A stretch of DNA of 12,980 nt from Bdellovibrionaceae bacterium UBA2466 (lineage in GTDB: Bacteria > Bdellovibrionota > FAC87 > UBA2466), in the NCBI GenBank assembly GCA_002342225.1, contig DDPO01000045.1:1-12980 (forward strand), read 5' to 3'. Shown here piece after piece: positions 1 to 7,322 of the stretch (positions are counted from its first letter, which is position 1; each line of letters begins with the position of its first letter). The position numbers and the translations under genes were made by a program. A model generated the notes under the pieces. The model was not told the origin of the DNA. It ran no database searches and worked only from the letters and a program-made list of their open reading frames with translations.

Positions 1-120
1 CGTATTATCGCTCTAGTTTCTCACTCAACTCCAAGAACGTTTTCCTTACCTGGAAGTGTCACTCGGCAAGTGGTTCGATGCACTTCTCTGCCCGTATTAA
101 TACTTCAACCGGAGAAATAA
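1..120 (+). CDS. Universal stress protein (UspA family), C-terminal end only
   Basis: The first frame is open from base 1 to a TAA at 118-120, giving the last 39 residues of a protein whose start lies outside the window. The residues read as a UspA C-terminus: a buried strand followed by SHS (IIALVSHS, near the usual G/THG position), then the nucleotide-binding GSVTRQVVR segment, then the final strand LPVLILQP. In the family, GS(V/T) closes the ATP-binding motif. Here the usual first glycine of that motif is a serine, so nucleotide binding cannot be judged from the fragment. The stop codon is followed by one base and then the start of the DUF5335 gene, whose ribosome binding site lies inside this coding region, so the two are almost certainly one transcript. 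UspA proteins are cytoplasmic stress and persistence factors; nothing more specific can be said from the tail alone. Confidence 0.78.
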   Translation, partial: RIIALVSHSTPRTFSLPGSVTRQVVRCTSLPVLILQPEK

Positions 121-121
121 C

Positions 122-454
122 ATGGCAACCCGAAAACTAAATCCTTCTGAATGGACACAATACTTTAATCAAATCAACAAAAGCATTAACCACAGTTTAG
201 TCACAATAGAAATTCTAAGCCCTGATTTAGGAGATCAAATCGAAGTACGCTGGCAGTTATTGCAAGGATTTAGCATAGACCACAAGGAAAACTCGCTCAT
301 TGTTTTTACTGAAAATCTCAACCATCGAATCTCAGAGCCTAAAGACATCTACATCAATGAAACTGAAGGCAATGTCACCACAATCGAAATTACAGATAAG
401 GATGACATTAAGCAACTCATTAGGCTCCAGGACCTTTCGAGGAAAGTTGCTTAG
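122..454 (+). CDS. DUF5335 family protein
   Basis: This gene encodes 110 residues with no signal peptide or membrane segment, so a small cytoplasmic protein is expected. The sequence fits the DUF5335 family throughout: an N-terminal MATRKLNPSEWTQYF block, a central SPDLGDQIEVRWQLLQG block followed by a strand-rich stretch, HRISEPKDIYINE, and a C-terminal ITDKDDIKQLIRLQ. The length is typical. No function is established for the family. The start at ATG 122 is supported by GGAG seven bases upstream, inside the last codons of the preceding uspA-like gene. That tight linkage suggests a shared stress-related role, which is inference only. The stop lies 6 bases from the end of dabA on the other strand, leaving no room for a dedicated terminator between the convergent genes. 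Confidence 0.85.
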   Translation: MATRKLNPSEWTQYFNQINKSINHSLVTIEILSPDLGDQIEVRWQLLQGFSIDHKENSLIVFTENLNHRISEPKDIYINETEGNVTTIEITDKDDIKQLIRLQDLSRKVA

Positions 455-460
455 ATACTG

Positions 461-3067
461 CTAATTCTCTAATACCCATTCCAAGTTGTGATTTAACCAA
501 CTGAAGGATTGGCTTTGAGCATCTATCGCAACGATTCTTATCCAGTCATTGGCCACGAGCTTTTTCACCGATTCATGCTTTTTAACAATCGAGCTAATTC
601 TCGACGTAGGAGCTTCAATTAGAACGGTGAGGCGCATGGGTTCGTGCTGGAGATGATCACCAGTGCTCACCGATTGAAATGGAAGACCCATTTTGAAGTC
701 ACTCACATTGCCCTCCATCACTCCCACTTTTCCAACAACGTTGTGAATCGTTTTATTTCCACTTCCGAAAATTGCTGGATCTACACTGGAGAAGTAATAC
801 TGCGAATTGATCCACTGAGTCACAATCATGGGAGCAGTCATGATGACTTCAAGAGCCTTCCCTTCCCCATCCTTTTCCCACTCGTACGAGTGAAGGAACG
901 TTCTACAACCAAGGTTTAGATCCTTGGTAAGATCACGCCTACCCACGATGAAAGCCGCATTGCCGACAAGGCCCCACTCGGGTCGAACTTCAGACCAATC
1001 ATTGGAGCGTCGGTTCACTTCACTCACAGCCCCTTTGACCTCTTCCGGCATGTTTTCACCAAAACGCTTCACTCGTTCCAGATTCAAGTTTTCCCCTGCG
1101 GTTTTCAGATCTCTTCGGATTTGTCTCATTACGGGTTCAAAACCCGAAGGTAGCGTCCACTCGTCTATAAGGACAACTTGGTCGTTCGTCGTGTTGTGTT
1201 CGGCGGCAACAAACCAAGTGTCTTTTGGAATAGTTATTCCCTTTTCACCAAGCTTTGCTCGAACTTCATCAGAGTTAAAAATTGCAGCTGCAACTCGGGC
1301 ATTGGATGCACCCGGGTGGCCCCCGCAAGCTCCACAGTCAAGAGAAGATGCAAAAGGGTTATTTTGAGTCTCACTGCCGTGACCGCAAAGCACAATCAAT
1401 CTACCAAAGTTTTCAGTGAGGCCCATAAACCTCAAAGAATTCTCGGCGATAGCCACTTGGTCGGCTAAAGGAATCCCTCCGGTGTAGAGATGAACAGAAC
1501 TACAACTTTCACTGAGTTTTGGAATCACTGTTGGATGGCCAGCTGAAATCAGTTTTGTAATAGAATCCGTGCTTTTCACCAAGTAATTGCGAAGGCTTCT
1601 AAAGACAAGACCTATTAACCCCAATCCTCCAAAAGCTTCGACGAAAGAGAAGGGGGCGACAGATGTCGATTTGACCTCTTTCATCACATCTTTGAGCTCT
1701 TTGGAGGATTTTTGGGCTAATAGATATTGTTTAACTTTACCTTGGTCTTTTGTTGCTAATTCTTCTTCAACCAAATATTTCGGGCGAATGAGCACCGGAC
1801 ACTGAGCCAGAGCTTCATCACTACCTGCGGGCTTGAAAGCTAACGGAATAGCAAAAAAGCCTGCAAATCCGTATGTGTGGTAATTGCCGGTTTTCTCAAG
1901 ATGTCTTCTAAAACCTTCGGACCTGACATCAATGCAAAACACAAATTGAGCATCAGGCCGTTGGGTTTTAGCTTGTCCCCTCACTTTTAAGTTCCCCAAC
2001 GCTAACCGGATGGATTTGATAAGTTGATTTCGGTAATTGCTTTCAAAAGCCTTAAGCCAAATCATACCAAGATTAATACTGGGCTCGTTTTCATGCTTAT
2101 GAGATTCATCATTGACTCTTTTTCTCAAGGATTTAACGAGAATATCCCAAGTTGGTTTTTCAAAGAGAATCTCCTCGCCCGCCCACAAAGCTCCAGCGAC
2201 ATCATAGGCCATTCTTACTGCAAGCCAATCCACGAGTGGCGAATTTTTATCCTCGGATTTTAGAAAAGCGAGTTCGCTTCCACGGTAGGCAAAAAGACCA
2301 GACCAACCCGGCAACGAGGCAAAATGCCTTGAGAAGTAGTCACTGAGTCGCGAAGTCGGAATTTGAAGCTTGTCGCAAAGGACTGCAATCGCATCTTCTG
2401 CGTTGTCGGGTAGGTTTTTCACAAATTTTCGAAAACCTTTAACCCCTGCCATTTCATAACTACGGTCATGCTCTGCCAAATTTTTCCAGGCTCGGTAGAA
2501 TCCCTGTTCTTTTCCAGGCATAGACCAAGCGGCTTGACCGGCATCAAAAAAAGCGGCACACCACTTTACAAGTTCAACTTGGCTCCATGAATAAAGCCTA
2601 GTTCCGAAAGATTGATCGATACACTCAGTTGGTAAAATAAATACTTGGTCTTTTCGGTACTCCTCTACAGTTTTTCCCTCGGGTATCTGAGAAGCCTCTT
2701 GAATTAAGATCTGAAGAATCTTATCTCGGTTTTCTTGGGGTTCTTCTTGTAATGCTGTAGCTAGATCTCTCGGTGTAATTCGACCTTTTCGAAATTGATC
2801 GTAGAAGAAGGTAAGGTCAGGCAATCCTTTAGCGTGAAAATAGTTTTCGGAAAATTGAATCGCTTTTTCAAAAGGATAGTTTTCGTAACCTTTAAGGGGA
2901 TTCGCAGCGATAAAGTTCGTGAGGGGCCATGTTAAGCTCACTCGCTCACAGCTCTCCCTAAGAATATCGGTCAATTGTGACTTCTGTTCCGATTCAGGGA
3001 TTAAACCCTCAGTAGCCCTCATAAGAGAGAAAGTTCGTGCTGTTACTGATATATCTTGGTTAAACAT
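461..3067 (-). CDS. dabA: Probable inorganic carbon transporter subunit DabA (DUF2309/UPF0753)
   Basis: DabA is the large soluble subunit of the DAC/Dab system. It is thought to act as a vectorial, carbonic-anhydrase-like enzyme on the cytoplasmic face, driven by its membrane partner DabB. From ATG 3067 it has 868 residues, in the family range. The zinc-site pattern is intact: C378 and D380 in FCIDVRSEGFRRHLE, and H563 and C578 in CGHGSETQNNPFASSLDCG. The His-to-Cys spacing of 15 equals that recalled for the characterised Halothiobacillus protein. Other family blocks include PLTNFIAANPLKGYE near the N-terminus and the CGACGGHPGASNARVAAAIFN stretch. No signal peptide or transmembrane helix is evident. 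The ATG at 3067 is preferred because GGGAG lies 5 bases upstream. An in-frame GTG at 3091 inside the end of dabB would add 8 residues but has no ribosome binding site. It follows dabB by 14 bases and is surely cotranscribed and probably translationally coupled with it. Confidence 0.96.
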   Translation of the reverse strand: MFNQDISVTARTFSLMRATEGLIPESEQKSQLTDILRESCERVSLTWPLTNFIAANPLKGYENYPFEKAIQFSENYFHAKGLPDLTFFYDQFRKGRITPRDLATALQEEPQENRDKILQILIQEASQIPEGKTVEEYRKDQVFILPTECIDQSFGTRLYSWSQVELVKWCAAFFDAGQAAWSMPGKEQGFYRAWKNLAEHDRSYEMAGVKGFRKFVKNLPDNAEDAIAVLCDKLQIPTSRLSDYFSRHFASLPGWSGLFAYRGSELAFLKSEDKNSPLVDWLAVRMAYDVAGALWAGEEILFEKPTWDILVKSLRKRVNDESHKHENEPSINLGMIWLKAFESNYRNQLIKSIRLALGNLKVRGQAKTQRPDAQFVFCIDVRSEGFRRHLEKTGNYHTYGFAGFFAIPLAFKPAGSDEALAQCPVLIRPKYLVEEELATKDQGKVKQYLLAQKSSKELKDVMKEVKSTSVAPFSFVEAFGGLGLIGLVFRSLRNYLVKSTDSITKLISAGHPTVIPKLSESCSSVHLYTGGIPLADQVAIAENSLRFMGLTENFGRLIVLCGHGSETQNNPFASSLDCGACGGHPGASNARVAAAIFNSDEVRAKLGEKGITIPKDTWFVAAEHNTTNDQVVLIDEWTLPSGFEPVMRQIRRDLKTAGENLNLERVKRFGENMPEEVKGAVSEVNRRSNDWSEVRPEWGLVGNAAFIVGRRDLTKDLNLGCRTFLHSYEWEKDGEGKALEVIMTAPMIVTQWINSQYYFSSVDPAIFGSGNKTIHNVVGKVGVMEGNVSDFKMGLPFQSVSTGDHLQHEPMRLTVLIEAPTSRISSIVKKHESVKKLVANDWIRIVAIDAQSQSFSWLNHNLEWVLEN

Positions 3068-3081
3068 GGTATCTCCCTTTC

Positions 3082-4752
3082 TTAATTCCACATAACGTTA
3101 GGCTTGTTACTTTTCCTATCACCTAGAGCTGTATTCTCGAAGCTGGGCATCAATTGAGTTTTACCCAGAAACTTGTGCACCATTCCCCTCCACAAGTACT
3201 CAACATAGAAATGGTTCAGACACAAAACATACAAGCGATCGGCCCATGGAGTTCCCCGCAAGTTTCGACCGAGTTCTCCCACGAGAAAACCCACAACAAA
3301 TACAGCTCCAATAACAAACATCAGAAGATCTGAAACAGTGTGTGGCACGATGGGTTCAATTGAATTAGCTAGGATATTGTTAAAAAGTCCTAGGAAACTC
3401 CAGTAGAGTACAACTCCCACAGTGGCGACCAAAACCGAAAACAATCTTGTTCTTGTAGTGGTTTCCTTGCGAAATGCAGCAGCTAGACCTTGAGTCGCAC
3501 TCGCCCAGAGAAAGAGAGATAGAAAATATCCACCACTCTTTTGAGATACATCAATCTGCATAAAAACAATCACTGCTAGAAGTATCATGAGAGATACCAC
3601 CGCACTCATCACGTAAGATCCCAGCGTAGTTTTTGTATCTTTTACTTTTGAAAAGTGATGGGGAGTGATGCTGCCACCGGCGCTCAAGAAAGAATAGGAT
3701 TTGTAAAATCCGTGCATGACCAAGTGAAGAACGGCTGCCGCATAAGCGCCGACTCCCACTTGCATCATCATGTAGCCCATTTGACCGATCGTTGAATAGG
3801 CTAGTGATCTCTTTACGTCCGTCTGAACTAGGTAGATGAAACCCGCAAAGAGAGATGTGAGCCCGCCGATGATAAGAAGCAAGTGCAAAGCAAGTCCGGC
3901 ATGGGAAACAATGGGACTGAGTCTCACTATCAAGAAACCACCCGCGTTGATGATCCCAGCATGCATGAGAGCCGAAACTGGGGTTGGAGTTTCCATAGTG
4001 TCTGGCAACCAAATGTGGAATGGAAATTGAGCCGATTTGGTCATGGCGCCCAACACATACAGCGAACCCATCAACACAAAAGGATTGATTGTAAGACCAA
4101 ACACTTGAAGGTAGGGGATTTTATCAGCGTTATTCGCAATATGAAAAAGGTCTTTAAGTTCAAATGTTCCCAGAGTCATGTAAGTCACAACCAATGCTGC
4201 GCCTAAAAAGACATCACCCATTCGAGAAATAACGAACTTTCTCCAAGCGGCTCGTTGCGCCCCCTCTCGCTCGGGAAAGTGGAGCAACAATCTGTGAACT
4301 CCGAAGCTCACCATGAACCATGTCAGTGTCAGAACCAGAAGGTTTCTACTTGTTACAAAAAGTATTACGGAGCCGATCACAAAAGACAGCCACGAGAAAA
4401 AGACACCCTGTTTTTTGTCTCCATCGAGATAACGTATTGAGTATCTTTGAACAATTAGACCGATAGTAGATATCAAAAGTAGTAGAACAGCAGAAAGTGA
4501 ATCAACCCATAGCCCAATCGAAAAATGAAAGCCTAAAGGATCACCAACCAGCGCATAAACTTGATCGACAGGCCCCTTAGTAAAAACGTGAACTCCAGTC
4601 AAAACTGCGCACACCCAAACCAAAAAGGCGCTAGATGCCGATAACTCCCGCATTTTCTTTGAGTTCATTGATAAGCCAGCCAGGCCGATTCCACTGGTTA
4701 CAAGGGGAAATAAGAAGGTCAGCGCAGCAATTAAATTGAAAGAATCAAACAT
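3082..4752 (-). CDS. dabB: DabB-type membrane subunit (NuoL/MrpA-like proton-conducting protein)
   Basis: This is a 556-residue polytopic membrane protein of the Proton_antipo_M (complex I antiporter-like) family, with about a dozen or more hydrophobic segments. The hallmark AMTKSAQFPFHIWLPDTME block followed by TPTPVSALMHAGIINAGG (about 237-272) carries the conserved lysine K239. HGFYKSYSF (347-355) carries the later conserved His and Lys. In NuoL a glutamate follows the tryptophan of TM5; here the aligned residues read TWFMVSFGV, with phenylalanine (F146) at that place. This argues for the Dab branch rather than respiratory complex I. Its neighbour dabA, 14 bases downstream, makes the assignment firm. 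In the characterised system DabB couples the cation gradient to carbon capture by DabA. The start ATG 4752 has GGAG five bases upstream. The upstream 117 bp contains the likely operon promoter and regulator sites. Confidence 0.95.
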   Translation of the reverse strand: MFDSFNLIAALTFLFPLVTSGIGLAGLSMNSKKMRELSASSAFLVWVCAVLTGVHVFTKGPVDQVYALVGDPLGFHFSIGLWVDSLSAVLLLLISTIGLIVQRYSIRYLDGDKKQGVFFSWLSFVIGSVILFVTSRNLLVLTLTWFMVSFGVHRLLLHFPEREGAQRAAWRKFVISRMGDVFLGAALVVTYMTLGTFELKDLFHIANNADKIPYLQVFGLTINPFVLMGSLYVLGAMTKSAQFPFHIWLPDTMETPTPVSALMHAGIINAGGFLIVRLSPIVSHAGLALHLLLIIGGLTSLFAGFIYLVQTDVKRSLAYSTIGQMGYMMMQVGVGAYAAAVLHLVMHGFYKSYSFLSAGGSITPHHFSKVKDTKTTLGSYVMSAVVSLMILLAVIVFMQIDVSQKSGGYFLSLFLWASATQGLAAAFRKETTTRTRLFSVLVATVGVVLYWSFLGLFNNILANSIEPIVPHTVSDLLMFVIGAVFVVGFLVGELGRNLRGTPWADRLYVLCLNHFYVEYLWRGMVHKFLGKTQLMPSFENTALGDRKSNKPNVMWN

Positions 4753-4773
4753 ATCAGCTCCATCTGATTTATA

Positions 4774-4786
4774 AGTAAGACTTACT
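4774..4786. promoter_or_regulatory. 13-bp palindrome in the dabB leader
   Basis: AGTAAG-A-CTTACT is a perfect inverted repeat with a one-base centre, 21 bases upstream of the dabB start codon. If transcription starts about 7 bases after the TATAAA box at 4800-4795, this element covers roughly the first transcribed bases, a position suited to a repressor or to an mRNA 5' structure. No bound protein can be named. Confidence 0.35.
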
Positions 4787-4794
4787 GTCTATCT

Positions 4795-4868
4795 TTTATA
4801 CATATTACGGCTGAAGGGGATGATAGCGAAAATAGATAATTTTGATTGGATGATTCGCTTAAATAGAT
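4795..4868 (-). promoter_or_regulatory. Candidate dabBA promoter with tandem regulator sites
   Basis: On the - strand a TATAAA hexamer occupies 4800-4795 and could be the -10 box; no good -35 hexamer precedes it. Read on the + strand, two imperfect direct repeats sit at 4819-4837 (GATGATAGCGAAAATAGAT) and 4849-4868 (GATGATTCGCTTAAATAGAT), starting 30 bp apart, about three helical turns. With a transcription start near 4788 they would fall at roughly -31 to -49 and -61 to -80. That is the usual placement of LysR-type regulator subsites at an activator-dependent promoter lacking a good -35. A third partial copy lies upstream of the LysR gene at 9135-9153. The assignment to that regulator is inference. 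Confidence 0.35.
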
Positions 4869-4869
4869 G

Positions 4870-6267
4870 CTAGTCTAGCTCACCTAAAGCAGCTCTCAGC
4901 GTAGCCAAACTCTTTCTGTAATCAGCTATAGCTTCGAGCTCTCGAACTGCGGTGTCCACTGTAGCTTGTTCCCTGATGTTTAAGAAAAGAAGATTACTGT
5001 CTCCGTGATTAAATCGGACTCGTTCACCTTGCTCCATTTTTTTTGCAAGATCCAATTCCTGTCGGATGACTTCGATACGCAGGAGAGCCGTATCTAAGGC
5101 TGACCGCGCATCTCTAATTTCTGCGCCGATTCGATCGCGAAGAAATCTTTCTTGAAGTTCGAGTCGGCCAGCGACTGCAACTGCTGAGTCCTCTCGACCA
5201 CCAGCTACATTGGCTTGAAGTGGAATCTCTAACAACACACCGGCCTCTAACTGAGTTCCGTTACGCCTGACATCTCCATCTCTCAAGCTCCGCACAGCTT
5301 GAAGCTGAACATCTAATTTTGGTCCGGCCTGGTTGATTGCTAAAGTCCTTTCAACTTCATTTTGAGATCTTATCGCTGTAAACCTAACCAAGTCGGGGCG
5401 TTTAATAAGAGCATCTTTAATTTCGGTTTTAGGCACTTCGGAAGAGTTTGGCTCTGGTATTGACGCCGGCAATCGTTCTTCTGGAAGAATCACTGGCTCG
5501 TTTTCAGCATTGCGATAATAAAGCGAAAGCTCGAACGAAGCTTGCTGAAAAGATCTTTCAGCGGATACTAGTTGAGAGCGACGCTGCAGGATAGCTCGTT
5601 GATTATCTCGCCGCTCGAAATCTGGGAGATCCCCATGTTTCACTCTTTCGGCGAGCCCTCGATCTCGGTCTTCAGCTATTTTCAGCAGCGTTCTAAAAAT
5701 GCCAAGCCGTTTGCCTGCAGCAACCCAGTCCCAGTAGCGATGAGTTGCAGTACGAATCGATTCTAATCTCTGTTGAACCACCTGCAATGAGGCAATATCT
5801 ACACCTAAATTTGACCTCTGAATGTTAGCTCTTCTTCGATCGATGAAACCGTCTCTCAGAAAAGGTATACTGAGGCCCAGCCGAGCCTCGCCTCCGGGAT
5901 TAGTTACCTGCTTTCCCTCGTAGTCGGGGAATTTTCCTGTCCCCAAACGATATCCCCCGAAAAATGTTGTACCCCAAAGAGTGGTCGGCTGTTCGATGAT
6001 AGAATCTAGCCTTTCGTTTTCATAAAATCCCAACAACGAATAACCGACTCGTGTTTTCCATTGAATATCAAATGAACCTTCCGAGGCCCTCACTTCTGCT
6101 CGAGCCGATTCAACGTCTTTTTGAGTACTTTCAATGAGTGGAAAACCGGCGTTCACAACCTGAATAACATCATCTAAGGTAACAGATTGAGCAGCGAAGG
6201 AAGGTCGGGCACTATCTAGTGCAAATAATAAACAGCCAAAAGCTAAAATGTGAAATCGAGCTGTCAT
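4870..6267 (-). CDS. TolC family outer-membrane efflux protein
   Basis: This 465-residue protein is exported. It has a charged N-terminus, a hydrophobic core (about 5-17) and a likely signal peptidase cleavage near SFAA/QS (about 25-27). The mature part has the TolC/OEP layout: VTLDDVIQVVNAGFPLIESTQKDVESAR at the N-terminus, long heptad-like helical stretches rich in Ala, Arg, Glu and Gln, and a repeat of the same architecture in the second half (around 290-465) ending in DYRKSLATLRAALGELD. Short beta-rich stretches around 70-140 would form the barrel strands. It is the outer-membrane channel for the tripartite exporter whose adaptor and ABC subunits lie immediately upstream. The start overlaps the adaptor stop as ATGA, with only a weak GAG upstream, so translation probably depends on coupling. 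No clear hairpin-T terminator follows the stop, so some readthrough into dabBA is possible. Confidence 0.92.
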   Translation of the reverse strand: MTARFHILAFGCLLFALDSARPSFAAQSVTLDDVIQVVNAGFPLIESTQKDVESARAEVRASEGSFDIQWKTRVGYSLLGFYENERLDSIIEQPTTLWGTTFFGGYRLGTGKFPDYEGKQVTNPGGEARLGLSIPFLRDGFIDRRRANIQRSNLGVDIASLQVVQQRLESIRTATHRYWDWVAAGKRLGIFRTLLKIAEDRDRGLAERVKHGDLPDFERRDNQRAILQRRSQLVSAERSFQQASFELSLYYRNAENEPVILPEERLPASIPEPNSSEVPKTEIKDALIKRPDLVRFTAIRSQNEVERTLAINQAGPKLDVQLQAVRSLRDGDVRRNGTQLEAGVLLEIPLQANVAGGREDSAVAVAGRLELQERFLRDRIGAEIRDARSALDTALLRIEVIRQELDLAKKMEQGERVRFNHGDSNLLFLNIREQATVDTAVRELEAIADYRKSLATLRAALGELD

Positions 6268-7322
6268 TTTGAGGTTTTCTCAGTTTTAGCTGTACCTTTC
6301 TCAAGGCCAGGCAAAGATGGTGGGAAACCATTGAACCTACGCCATATCTCAAAGCCTAACCGAACTTGGTTTAAAAGAACCCAGCCCTGAGCTCTAACTC
6401 CTTGAAGAAGATACTTTGTATCTGGCCATGGCTCATCGGGAACTGGTGAAACCAAAACGCGAAATTTTCCAGTGCCATTATCACTTGCATCGATCAAAGC
6501 AATTTTTCCACCAAATGTTCCTATGGCAGCTCCGGGCCAACCACTAAACTGTAAAGCAGGCCAGCCTTCAAATTGTATACGAACATGGGCCCCTTCTCGA
6601 ATTAAGGGAACATCATTGCCGTTTAAAAAGATCTCCACCGCTCGAGACTCAGTGCTAGGAACAATGATCGCTAGCATTTGTCCAGCTTTCACAATTTGGG
6701 CACCTTGCCCCGCGACCACTCTGAGAATGGTTCCATCTACGGGAGCCGTTACAGACTGTGTCATCTGTCGAGCAAGTCTTACATCGATCCTGGCAAGTTC
6801 GGCTGCTGCGTTCGCTTCGTCTACTAGATAACGAGTAAAATCTAAATTGGCTTGCTCCACAGCACGCTTTGCACTTAAGCCTTTTTCAAAGAGTATTTGC
6901 TGTCGCTCAAGGTTGAGCTTTGCAGTTTGAACAGCCAACTCTGCTGCACTTGCCCTTTTTGCTAATGCATCACGCTCTAAACGCAATCGATCTAAAATTT
7001 CGGGATCGTTATCTGTGAGGTCAACAATGGCATCCCCTGCTTTCACTTTTGTGCCTTCAAATACATGCCATTTTTGAATTCTACCATCGACAGGTGCATT
7101 GATTTCTTGCTGACGGTCATTTGGCGCATAAGCAATCACCCGCCCATAGCCCGTCGCAGTTTGTTGCCAAGGTAGCAAGACCATGCAAGAAACGAAAAAT
7201 ATAAAAGTAAAAGCCAAGGCTCCGAAAAAAAGTCTGTAGTTTCTTTTGGGATCTACTTTATCCAAAGCTGCAGGTCTAGGCGTTACCCCATAAACTTTGT
7301 ACTTCTCTTTTTGAATTCCCAT
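6264..7322 (-). CDS. HlyD-family periplasmic adaptor (membrane fusion) protein
   Basis: The 352-residue product links an inner-membrane ABC exporter to an outer-membrane channel. A short cytoplasmic N-terminus is followed by one transmembrane helix at about 31-51 (LFFGALAFTFIFFVSCMVLL). The first half of a biotin/lipoyl-like domain follows at about 70-103 (EINAPVDGRIQKWHVFEGTK). A helical hairpin at about 105-188 is rich in Ala, Arg and Leu heptads. The second lipoyl half is at about 190-222 (VTAPVDGTILRVVAGQG), and a beta-barrel and membrane-proximal region runs to about 318. The helical hairpin is short compared with HlyD of haemolysin systems. The start ATG shares one base with the ABC gene stop (TAATG), and GAGGAG lies nine bases upstream. 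The gene also overlaps tolC by four bases, so all three are made as one unit. Confidence 0.94.
   Translation of the reverse strand: MGIQKEKYKVYGVTPRPAALDKVDPKRNYRLFFGALAFTFIFFVSCMVLLPWQQTATGYGRVIAYAPNDRQQEINAPVDGRIQKWHVFEGTKVKAGDAIVDLTDNDPEILDRLRLERDALAKRASAAELAVQTAKLNLERQQILFEKGLSAKRAVEQANLDFTRYLVDEANAAAELARIDVRLARQMTQSVTAPVDGTILRVVAGQGAQIVKAGQMLAIIVPSTESRAVEIFLNGNDVPLIREGAHVRIQFEGWPALQFSGWPGAAIGTFGGKIALIDASDNGTGKFRVLVSPVPDEPWPDTKYLLQGVRAQGWVLLNQVRLGFEIWRRFNGFPPSLPGLEKGTAKTEKTSK

Noticed and set aside
924..1367. 147-codon + strand open frame opposite dabA
   Set aside because: It lies wholly antisense to a well-conserved part of dabA, including the zinc-site region, and has no recognisable features of its own.
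3068..3091. Alternative GTG start for dabA adding MELRKGDT
   Set aside because: No ribosome binding site precedes the GTG, whereas GGGAG sits five bases before ATG 3067; the extension overlaps the dabB end.
3551..4012. 153-codon - strand open frame within dabB
   Set aside because: It is an alternative frame of the conserved dabB coding region; the membrane-protein frame is clearly the real one.
3082..4752. Respiratory complex I subunit NuoL/NuoM for the dabB gene
   Set aside because: No other nuo or mrp genes are present, the TM5 glutamate is missing, and the direct partner is dabA.
6472..6831. 119-codon + strand open frame opposite the HlyD-like gene
   Set aside because: Antisense shadow of a conserved coding region, with no ribosome binding site or domain pattern.
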